A stretch of DNA of 6,138 nucleotides from Candidatus Heimdallarchaeota archaeon (GTDB taxonomy: Archaea > Asgardarchaeota > Njordarchaeia > Njordarchaeales > JAMOTR01), in the NCBI GenBank assembly GCA_027068385.1, contig JAMOTR010000045.1:1-6138 (forward strand), read 5' to 3'. Below the pieces are notes generated by a model. The model had not been told where the DNA came from, did no database searches, and was given only the letters and a program-made list of their open reading frames with translations. Position numbers and translations under genes: made by a program. Shown here one piece after another: positions 1 to 5,155 of the stretch (position 1 is the stretch's first letter; the number at the start of each line of letters is the position of its first letter).

Positions 1-1266
1 TACCCGTACGATCTTCTCTTCTTCTTCTCTAACCTCTACATGTTCTGGGGACACTATTGGGGATATGGCGGCTATGATGAGGACGATCGAAGAGAATATC
101 ATCGTGGCTAGAAATAACTTCGTGCTCGCGAGTAGAACGCCTAATAGGAACGTGATCAACGCCATCATCGAGAACGTAGCCGCCGCTTCGTCCAACCGCG
201 TGACGACCCTTCTTTTCCTACTCACGCCGGTGAACTTGTCTACTAATTTGAGCGCTAAGTATCCTACGATAATCGTGAATACCATGGTGAACGCTACTAT
301 CTTTAAGTCCGCGATATGGAGCCGAAACGTCGGTCCGAATATGGACGCGATGGGGGTAGCGATGAGTATGATGTATACAAATAGCTTAGAGATGCCGAGG
401 CCTTTACGTACGAGAGAGTATTTCCGAGGTTTCTCGCTTTCTCCCGGTATCGTTTCCCTTAAGCCGCCCTTAACGTCGAACACGTGTATCCTTAAGGGCC
501 TCTCTCCAGAATACCTGGAGGGCTTTACGAGGAAGTATATTTCGTCTACCTCGTCGTGCTTTAGCTTGCGCGTGCGCACTTCCCTAGGTATCCGAAAGTC
601 CGGAGCCTCTACAGCGAGCACGTATTGCTTCTCCTTTTTTTCCTCGTTCCTCACTTCGAACTTTACGACGCGGCCGTTTACGCTTCCTATCTCTCTAGCT
701 ACGGTAACCTCGAGACCCATGTCGACTAGTTTTCCTTCGGCCTTTCCCAAGACTATCTCTTGTACTTTTCTCTTAACGCCCCACACGAAGTATTCGTAGA
801 TTGGTGTGACCACATATACGAAGAGTAACACGGCCGCGATCGACTCATACGCCCGCTCCTCATGTACGATTCCTAAGGAGTGCCGCGTGTAAGCTAAGGG
901 CCGGGCTACGATAAGAACGAGGCCGAGTATAGCTTTGTAATGAGGATAGCGAGAGAAATAGTACCTCTTGAATGAGAATCCGTAGGCACGAAACGGGGCT
1001 AAGAAGTAATTTACGATTAAGGTGAACGCGAAGAAACCTAGGGCTAACGAGATTATTAGGTCCTTAGGATAAGGTTGCCGGCCGAGATATGGTGATACCA
1101 CGTAATCGGCCGCGGCATATGTGGCGAACGCTATGATCGCCTCAAAGATTCCCGGTAGCGCGGAGTACATGAGTATAAGAATTCCCAGAGGTCCTCTGAA
1201 AAGGGCGTCTACAACGTAAGCGACGATACCTATGAACGCGGGAGCTATGAGGTCGTTAAGTTTCAC
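1..1266 (-). CDS. Multi-spanning membrane protein of unknown function, 3' end missing
   Basis: This frame is open on the minus strand from a GTG at 1266-1264 to the window edge, giving 422 codons with no stop. An in-frame TAA lies two codons upstream of the GTG (1275-1273), so GTG is the only start that keeps the full first membrane segment. I do not recognise the family. Residues 1-162 are hydrophobic, with about five or six likely membrane segments (near 8-24, 26-57, 69-90, 110-127, 141-162). Residues about 163-290 are soluble and beta-rich, with spacing reminiscent of an Ig-like or CARDB/NEW3-type domain (my inference). A second hydrophobic block follows (near 292-310, 318-340, 363-381, 383-405), then an acidic tail from 411 (VREEEEK) that continues off the window. 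Basic residues after segment 162 (VKRK) suggest that the middle domain faces the cytoplasm. The gene is divergent from prf1 over 56 bp. No Shine-Dalgarno is visible, so it is probably translated from a leaderless message. Codon use matches the neighbours, apart from a few more NCA codons. Confidence 0.82.
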   Translation of the reverse strand, partial: MKLNDLIAPAFIGIVAYVVDALFRGPLGILILMYSALPGIFEAIIAFATYAAADYVVSPYLGRQPYPKDLIISLALGFFAFTLIVNYFLAPFRAYGFSFKRYYFSRYPHYKAILGLVLIVARPLAYTRHSLGIVHEERAYESIAAVLLFVYVVTPIYEYFVWGVKRKVQEIVLGKAEGKLVDMGLEVTVAREIGSVNGRVVKFEVRNEEKKEKQYVLAVEAPDFRIPREVRTRKLKHDEVDEIYFLVKPSRYSGERPLRIHVFDVKGGLRETIPGESEKPRKYSLVRKGLGISKLFVYIILIATPIASIFGPTFRLHIADLKIVAFTMVFTIIVGYLALKLVDKFTGVSRKRRVVTRLDEAAATFSMMALITFLLGVLLASTKLFLATMIFSSIVLIIAAISPIVSPEHVEVREEEEKIVRV

Positions 1267-1290
1267 GAACTTTTACATGTCGGTTACTAA

Positions 1291-1300
1291 TGTTATTTTA
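1291..1300. promoter_or_regulatory. Shared AT-rich TATA-like box between membrane-protein gene and prf1
   Basis: The 56 bp divergent gap (1267-1322) has one AT-rich element, TGTTATTTTA, centred within a base or two of its midpoint. Its centre is about 27 nt from the prf1 ATG at 1323 and about 29 nt from the membrane-protein GTG at 1266. Both distances fit the usual archaeal TATA-to-start spacing for leaderless transcripts. Neither start has a Shine-Dalgarno. One box, or two boxes back to back, could therefore serve both genes. Inferred from position and composition only. Confidence 0.45.
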
Positions 1301-1322
1301 GAGACTCTTGGGACCGTCTATT

Positions 1323-2561
1323 ATGGCCGAAGTAGCCGACGTAAGAGAATTAAAGAAGCTCATTGAGGAGCTCAGTAAAAAGAGGTGCCAGGCTAATGGG
1401 ACATGCCTCGTTAGTATTTACCGGCCCGCAAGGGGAAATATAAAGGACCTTATGGAGCTCATTTCCCGTGAGATCGCCACGGCTAACATGATTAAAGATA
1501 AAAACGTGAGGAAGAACGTACAGCGCGCTTTAACGAGTATACAAGCTAGGCTCAAACATTATAGTAAGATCCCTGAGAACGGTCTCATTATATTCGCCGG
1601 AGTGACCCAATCGGGGAAGCTCGAGATGTATATAATAGAGCCCCCAGAGCCGCTTACGGTAAAGATGTATCGTTGTGACGTGACCTTCTATCTGGATCCA
1701 CTAAAGAACTTTATCTTACCTAAGGAGAAGTACGGAATACTACTCGTGGAGCGCGGAGAGGCTACGTTCGCTCTATTAAGCGGAAGCCGTTTGGAAGTAT
1801 TAAAGGAAATAACGAGCCACGTTCCCGGAAAGTTCCGCGCCGGAGGACAATCCGCTCAGCGTTTCGAGCGTTCTCGCGAGATCTTAGCGCACCAGTTTAT
1901 GGAGAAAGTGGGTAGGCTCGCGGAGAAGTACTTCCTTCAAGATAACGAAGTCGATGGTATAATCGTAGGAGGACCCGGACCGACGAAGGAGGAGTTCATG
2001 GAGAAGAATTACCTGAGGCCCGAGCTAAAGAAGAAAGTTATAGCCGTGGTCGATACAGCATACGGAGGGTACATAGGAGCTAAAGAGGCGATAATGCGCG
2101 CCCAAGATAAGCTCAAAGACGTGAGATACGTAAAGGAGCGCGCGTTGGTACAAGAGTTCTTAGATCATTTAGCGCGCGAGGACGGTTACGCGTTATACGG
2201 AGTGAAGCCTGTGATTAAAGCGTTAGAAGAAGGTATCGTGGATAAGGTTCTAGTATCCGAAAAAATAGATCTAACGCGCGTTCGCTTTAAGTGTCCCCAA
2301 TGTGGTCACGAGGAACGGAGGATAATGAAGAACGACGAGATAGTAAAGGTAGAGATGGGTCATAAGGACGTTAAGTGTCCCGAATGCGGCTCTTCGATGG
2401 TGATCGAGGAAAAGGAAGACTTCATAAGTTACCTAGAAAAGATAGCCGAGGAATACGGCACCAAGGTGGAGATAATTTCCGCGGAAAACGAGGAAGGATA
2501 TATGCTCATAAGGAGCTTCGGAGGGATAGCTGCGATATTAAGAGAAAAAAGGTATTTATAA
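1323..2561 (+). CDS. prf1: Peptide chain release factor aRF1
   Basis: This is the archaeal class-1 release factor, which recognises stop codons in the ribosomal A site and triggers hydrolysis of peptidyl-tRNA. The N domain (1-135) carries NGTC (25-28), where eRF1 has NGTS, TANMIKD (53-59) at the NIKS position, and an intact YxCxxxF motif, YRCDVTF (116-122). The M domain has the catalytic GGQ at 174-176 in AGGQSAQRFER. The C domain has two CxxC pairs (C324/C327, C352/C355) that form a zinc ribbon as in many archaeal aRF1. The length of 412 aa is normal. I chose ATG 1323 over an upstream in-frame TTG at 1308, because MAEVADV fits the family and the TATA-like box is at leaderless distance. The gene ends TTA TAA, and these six bases also end the convergent LSm gene. 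The decoding-loop substitutions are unusual, but the catalytic core looks intact. Confidence 0.96.
   Translation: MAEVADVRELKKLIEELSKKRCQANGTCLVSIYRPARGNIKDLMELISREIATANMIKDKNVRKNVQRALTSIQARLKHYSKIPENGLIIFAGVTQSGKLEMYIIEPPEPLTVKMYRCDVTFYLDPLKNFILPKEKYGILLVERGEATFALLSGSRLEVLKEITSHVPGKFRAGGQSAQRFERSREILAHQFMEKVGRLAEKYFLQDNEVDGIIVGGPGPTKEEFMEKNYLRPELKKKVIAVVDTAYGGYIGAKEAIMRAQDKLKDVRYVKERALVQEFLDHLAREDGYALYGVKPVIKALEEGIVDKVLVSEKIDLTRVRFKCPQCGHEERRIMKNDEIVKVEMGHKDVKCPECGSSMVIEEKEDFISYLEKIAEEYGTKVEIISAENEEGYMLIRSFGGIAAILREKRYL
2545..2550 (-). terminator. Oligo-T tract after the LSm gene
   Basis: On the minus strand, six T residues begin five bases after the LSm stop codon, followed by CTCTT. Archaeal transcription often stops at such T tracts without a hairpin. 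The tract lies inside the last codons of the convergent prf1 gene (encoding REK), so the two genes' 3' regions are interleaved. Assigned from composition and position only. Confidence 0.4.
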
Positions 2562-2783
2562 TACCACGTGCACCCGTAGGAGCCGGCTACCTCTTATTAC
2601 GACGTTTTTGAAGGACATGATCTCGTTTCCTTCCCTATCTATGAGCTTAGCGTCGCGTAGCCGTATGTTCATATGAACGTCGTAGCTCTCGAAGTTCCCC
2701 TTAAGTAGGGTACCGTCCTTTAACGCCACGATGATCTCCTTATTAATGCTCTTCTCCAAAGCCGCCATCGGGGTCAGAGGCAT
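2556..2783 (-). CDS. Archaeal Sm-like protein (SmAP/LSm)
   Basis: This small RNA-binding protein should form a heptameric (or hexameric) ring that binds U-rich RNA, the archaeal relative of Sm/LSm and Hfq. The Sm1 motif spans about 11-44, with KDGTLLKG at 22-29 and the RNA-pocket sequence DVHMN at 35-39. Sm2 has VIRG at 62-65 followed by hydrophobic strand residues to the C-terminus. From ATG 2783 the product is 75 aa, typical of archaeal LSm proteins. A GTG at 2792 would add three residues, but that GTG is part of a GGTGA Shine-Dalgarno (2793-2789) correctly spaced from ATG 2783, so I prefer the ATG. A third ATG at 2768 would also keep the whole Sm fold. The gene lies downstream of the PAC2-family gene on the same strand and may be cotranscribed with it. 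Its final TTA TAA is the same six bases that end prf1 on the other strand. Confidence 0.94.
   Translation of the reverse strand: MPLTPMAALEKSINKEIIVALKDGTLLKGNFESYDVHMNIRLRDAKLIDREGNEIMSFKNVVIRGSRLLRVHVVL
2605..2609 (+). terminator. Weak oligo-T tract downstream of prf1
   Basis: Five T residues lie on the plus strand about 44 nt past the prf1 stop, inside the convergent LSm gene. This is the nearest T tract that could end prf1 transcription. No hairpin is evident. The call is weak because a T5 run can occur by chance. Confidence 0.25.
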
Positions 2784-2788
2784 ACCGT

Positions 2789-2793
2789 TCACC
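2789..2793 (-). promoter_or_regulatory. Shine-Dalgarno that decides the LSm start
   Basis: On the minus strand, GGTGA is followed by five bases and then ATG (2783-2781). GGTGA pairs with the archaeal 16S 3' end (UCACC). The GTG contained in this motif is the alternative start at 2792, so the same bases cannot easily serve as both ribosome-binding site and start codon. This points to ATG 2783, and to translation from a leadered, possibly polycistronic, message. Confidence 0.6.
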
Positions 2794-2810
2794 AGCGTTT
2801 AACTTAAGGA

Positions 2811-2819
2811 GTTTTATCC
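2811..2819 (-). promoter_or_regulatory. Possible TATA-like box for the LSm gene
   Basis: The 36 bp between the PAC2-family stop and the LSm ATG contain GGATAAAAC on the minus strand, centred about 32 nt before ATG 2783. A second AT-rich stretch (AAGTTAAAC) lies closer. Either could give LSm its own promoter in addition to readthrough from the upstream gene. Evidence is composition and spacing only. Confidence 0.3.
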
Positions 2820-3557
2820 TCAGACGTAATACAAGTGGGACATTTCGTCGATACCGCTCTTCTTTAACTGGTCCTTGATATGGTTATGTAGAGCCCTATG
2901 CTGAGCCTCTACCTCGCGTATAGTTTTCTTTAACTCTTCCGTATCTACGTTCCGTCCTAGGAGCTTATTGATAGTCTCTACGAGCGCTAAAGCGGCTACG
3001 GGATCGGGACGCGTGGGGTCGGATTCGGCTAAGAGGACTAGGTAATCCTCACGCCTTATGTAAGCTTCACCCACGAGGGCCGCGGTAATTCCCATAATAA
3101 GCCCTCTAGTTATCTCGGATAGTCCGATTTCTTGGGCCATCTTTCTAGCGTTCTCCGTCGTAGCTATGAACGACACCCTCCTATCCTTCCCCATGGGCGG
3201 AGGTATAGCGGCGGAGCCTCCTAAGGATATTCCGAGATCGACGTTTTTGCTATCTATGAACTCGTCGAAGAGTACGGAGGCCACTTTGTTAAGGATATGA
3301 AGCGGTATGAAGCTCTCGGCCACCACGATGTAAGCCTTGTCGTTTCCGTATACGGTGATCGGACAGAGTATTTTTCCGTTCATAACCGTAACGCTCGGGG
3401 GTATGTCGTCGGATACTATAAACGCTACGGGCTCCATCCCCATTTTCTCTATGATGTACTTAGCGGCGATCAGTCCGGATAATCCGACGCCAGGAAAGCC
3501 CTCTATGAATACCTTAGCCGTCGTGGGTTTAATCCGCCTCACTCTTACGTCGCTCAT
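2820..3557 (-). CDS. PAC2-family proteasome assembly chaperone (PbaA/PbaB-like)
   Basis: PAC2-family (COG2047-like) archaeal proteins are related to eukaryotic Pba1-Pba2/PAC1-PAC2, which bind 20S proteasome alpha rings during assembly. The 245 aa length is typical. Visible family signatures are EGFPGVGLSG (19-28), IVSDDIPPSV (47-56), a glycine-rich SLGGSAAIPPP (111-121), and a late helical region (about 196-236, rich in charged residues and likely coiled coil). The protein ends LYYV. Its last three residues, Y-Y-V, fit the HbYX pattern (hydrophobic-Tyr-any) by which proteasome activators and assembly factors dock into alpha-subunit pockets. I chose ATG 3557 because it matches the family's N-terminal strand; there is no Shine-Dalgarno, and an AT-rich box lies about 28 nt upstream. 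It is divergent from the prenyl synthase and followed by LSm on the same strand. It is probably cytosolic. Which Pba paralogue it corresponds to cannot be decided from this window. Confidence 0.9.
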   Translation of the reverse strand: MSDVRVRRIKPTTAKVFIEGFPGVGLSGLIAAKYIIEKMGMEPVAFIVSDDIPPSVTVMNGKILCPITVYGNDKAYIVVAESFIPLHILNKVASVLFDEFIDSKNVDLGISLGGSAAIPPPMGKDRRVSFIATTENARKMAQEIGLSEITRGLIMGITAALVGEAYIRREDYLVLLAESDPTRPDPVAALALVETINKLLGRNVDTEELKKTIREVEAQHRALHNHIKDQLKKSGIDEMSHLYYV

Positions 3558-3581
3558 GTATTATGTAGAAGAAGGACGAGA

Positions 3582-3597
3582 GAAAACTTCGCATATG
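3582..3597. promoter_or_regulatory. Divergent promoter region between the PAC2-family gene and prenyl synthase
   Basis: The 60 bp gap (3558-3617) has no Shine-Dalgarno for either gene. Its centre holds GAAAACTT (3582-3589; AAGTTTTC on the minus strand), about 28 nt from the PAC2-family ATG. Adjacent is GCATATGTG (3591-3599), about 23 nt from the prenyl synthase ATG. These are plausible TATA-like elements for leaderless transcripts in both directions. A further TTTATAG on the minus strand (3612-3606) is an alternative for the PAC2-family gene with a short leader. None is a strong consensus match. Confidence 0.35.
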
Positions 3598-3617
3598 TGA
3601 CGGTACTATAAACGGTA

Positions 3618-4715
3618 ATGTTCGATGAACTACGTAAAAGAGTAAACAAGGAGATAGAGGCGTTCTTCGACGAAGAAATATCTAGGGCGAGCGATGTAGG
3701 AAAGTTCAACAAGAAATTCTATGAGACGCTAAAGGAGTTCGTACTCCGCGGAGGAAAACGCCTGAGACCCATTCTCTCGATACTCGTGTATAGGGCTCTC
3801 GGTAAGGAGGATGATAAGGTAGTAAGGCCCGCGATAAGCATAGAGCTACTACATAATTCTACGCTTATACATGACGATATTATAGACCGTGATGAGTTAA
3901 GGCGCGGTAAGCCTACTTTCCACGTTATATGGCGCGAGGAGTTTGGGGATGAGCACGTAGGTATGAGCTTCGGAATACTAGGGGGAGACCTAGTACGGGC
4001 TTTAGGATTGAAGACTATATTCTCTTCGGACCTCGACGTCGATCTTAAGGCCTCGTTATCGGAGATCTACGATCGGGCGTACATCACCGTAGTTGATGGG
4101 GTATTAAAGGAGCTAGATATGGTGTTCAACCCTCACGTAACCGAGGATGATTATATGGATATGATCTACCGCAAAACCGCCGCTCTGTTCGAAGCTTCGG
4201 CCGCCATAGGGGCTAAGGTAGCGCGTGCGGATGAATTCGAAGAATCTAAGTACAGGGAGTTCGCGAAGCTCGTCGGGATGGCCTTTCAGATTCAGGACGA
4301 CATACTCGGCTCGTTCGGTGATCCGAAAGTAATAGGGAAGCCGGTAGACTCCGATATACGCGAGAAGAAGAGGACGATACTACTCATAAAGGCGTTAGAA
4401 GACGCGGAGCCGGACGATCTAAAGGTCTTATATGAGTACCTTAAGGCTAAGGAGGTAACCAAGGATATGGTCGAGAAGGTTCGCGAGATATTGAAGAAGT
4501 ACGGATTACCATACGCTAGACAGAAGGCTCTCGAGCTCGTGGAGAGGGCTAAAGAATTGGTAGCAGACGCTCCTAATTACGAAGATTTGCGGGCTTATGC
4601 CGAATTCGTAGTATTTAGAAGGAAGCGAGTTTTTGTCTACATCTTAAAAGTGTTACGGATGTGTAAACAATGGAGAAACAGTCGAGGAAGGCGTTTGAGA
4701 TACTTGAATATATAG
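3618..4715 (+). CDS. Isoprenyl diphosphate synthase (GGPP/longer-chain type) with C-terminal extension
   Basis: This trans-prenyltransferase condenses isopentenyl diphosphate with an allylic diphosphate, making the C20 or longer chain used for archaeal ether lipids or quinones. Family motifs appear in order: GGKRLRP (45-51), first Asp-rich motif DDIID with RRGKPT (86-100), GGD (122-124), YRKTA (184-188), and second Asp-rich motif FQIQDDILGSFGD (223-235) followed by GKPVDSDI (240-247). The residue five before the first Asp motif is Ser81 rather than the Phe or Tyr usual in archaeal C20 enzymes, suggesting a longer product. The family's usual end falls at about residue 336 (EFVVFRRK). Here a CGA codon follows, and the frame runs on for 29 basic residues to TAG, overlapping the next gene by 46 bp and crossing that gene's likely promoter. 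This looks like loss of an ancestral TGA. Start ATG 3618 fits the family; there is no Shine-Dalgarno. Confidence 0.93.
   Translation: MFDELRKRVNKEIEAFFDEEISRASDVGKFNKKFYETLKEFVLRGGKRLRPILSILVYRALGKEDDKVVRPAISIELLHNSTLIHDDIIDRDELRRGKPTFHVIWREEFGDEHVGMSFGILGGDLVRALGLKTIFSSDLDVDLKASLSEIYDRAYITVVDGVLKELDMVFNPHVTEDDYMDMIYRKTAALFEASAAIGAKVARADEFEESKYREFAKLVGMAFQIQDDILGSFGDPKVIGKPVDSDIREKKRTILLIKALEDAEPDDLKVLYEYLKAKEVTKDMVEKVREILKKYGLPYARQKALELVERAKELVADAPNYEDLRAYAEFVVFRRKRVFVYILKVLRMCKQWRNSRGRRLRYLNI
4630..4634 (+). terminator. Oligo-T tract just past the expected prenyl synthase end
   Basis: TTTTTGTCT begins one base after codon CGA 4626-4628, the place where the prenyl synthase family normally ends. 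It looks like the native terminator of a shorter gene that now lies within the extended reading frame. Assigned from composition and position only. Confidence 0.35.
4643..4650 (+). promoter_or_regulatory. TATA-like box of the winged-helix regulator
   Basis: CTTAAAAG is centred about 23-24 nt upstream of ATG 4670, and no Shine-Dalgarno precedes that ATG. This fits a leaderless promoter. It may drive the regulator together with rpsM and rpsD, since the regulator overlaps rpsM. It lies inside the 3' extension of the prenyl synthase frame. Inferred from position and composition. Confidence 0.4.
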
Positions 4716-5155
4716 CCGCTAACGGAAAACCGGAAGCCGTAATTATATTCGAAGGGAGTCAAGATGAGATCGCGCGCGAGGTGTTCGGTTACAAGACGCG
4801 TCAGGCGTTAGCTCAGCACTTGAAGTACCTTCGTGAAAAGGGCCTAATCCGTACGGGTCGCGGGTTTATTGAGGTAACTCAAAAGGGATTAGAGACCCTA
4901 GGAAGCTCTAAGAAGCTCGCGTTCGTGCTCATTAAAACGAGGATCGACGCGATCGATAAGGTTCGGTCGGAGCTCCATAAGAAAGGGTTCTTAGCGTTTA
5001 AGGTTACAGGTGATCGGGACATAGTGGCGATAGTAGATCTTTCGAGGATACCCGAGATACTAAAAATACCGGGAGTCGAGGATACCGTTACCTTAGTAAC
5101 TCTCCGAAGTGCCGGGGTACCTTATTATTTGGTTATGAACCGATCTCGGAAATGA
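4670..5155 (+). CDS. Winged-helix regulator with Lrp/RAM-like C-terminal domain
   Basis: This 161 aa protein is probably a DNA-binding regulator. Residues 1-78 look like a winged helix: a first helix KAFEILEYIAANG (7-19), a second near 31-39, a likely recognition helix TRQALAQHLKYLREKGL (43-59), and a wing GRGFIEVT (63-70). Residues 83-146 have the alternating strand-helix pattern of an Lrp/AsnC effector domain (RAM/ACT-like): strand AFVLIKT, helix DAIDKVRSELHKKG, strand AFKVTG, strand DIVAIVDL, helix near 126-133, and strand TVTLVTL. I infer an Lrp-like architecture; the ligand and targets are unknown, and the HTH is not a textbook Lrp one. The TGA stop overlaps the rpsM start (ATGA), so the two are cotranscribed and probably translationally coupled. 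A role in autoregulating the ribosomal operon is possible but unsupported here. The ATG start lies at leaderless distance from a TATA-like box. Confidence 0.75.
   Translation: MEKQSRKAFEILEYIAANGKPEAVIIFEGSQDEIAREVFGYKTRQALAQHLKYLREKGLIRTGRGFIEVTQKGLETLGSSKKLAFVLIKTRIDAIDKVRSELHKKGFLAFKVTGDRDIVAIVDLSRIPEILKIPGVEDTVTLVTLRSAGVPYYLVMNRSRK
5152..5155 (+). promoter_or_regulatory. ATGA start/stop overlap coupling the regulator to rpsM
   Basis: The last bases of the regulator (AAATGA) contain the rpsM start codon in another frame, giving a four-base overlap. No convincing Shine-Dalgarno precedes rpsM, so its initiation probably depends on ribosomes finishing the regulator (inference). Confidence 0.7.

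Noticed and set aside
65..799. A 244-codon plus-strand open frame
   Set aside because: It is antisense to the membrane-protein gene, has a Ser/Thr/Asn-rich composition with no recognisable domain, and the minus-strand frame is longer and shows a clear membrane-protein pattern.
1308..1322. Upstream TTG as the prf1 start
   Set aside because: It would add MGPSI with no family support and lies only about 12 nt from the TATA-like box, too close for a leaderless start.
2375..2611. A 78-codon plus-strand frame overlapping the end of prf1
   Set aside because: It is an alternate frame of prf1 with low-complexity Arg/Gly composition that runs into LSm coding sequence on the other strand.
3297..3600. 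Two short plus-strand frames over the PAC2-family gene
   Set aside because: They are antisense to a well-conserved gene, have no domain signature, and one runs through the divergent promoter.
4626..4715. A frameshift at the end of the prenyl synthase
   Set aside because: Both other frames also give unrelated short tails, and the family motif runs cleanly to RRK in frame 0; a single-base stop loss explains the tail more simply.
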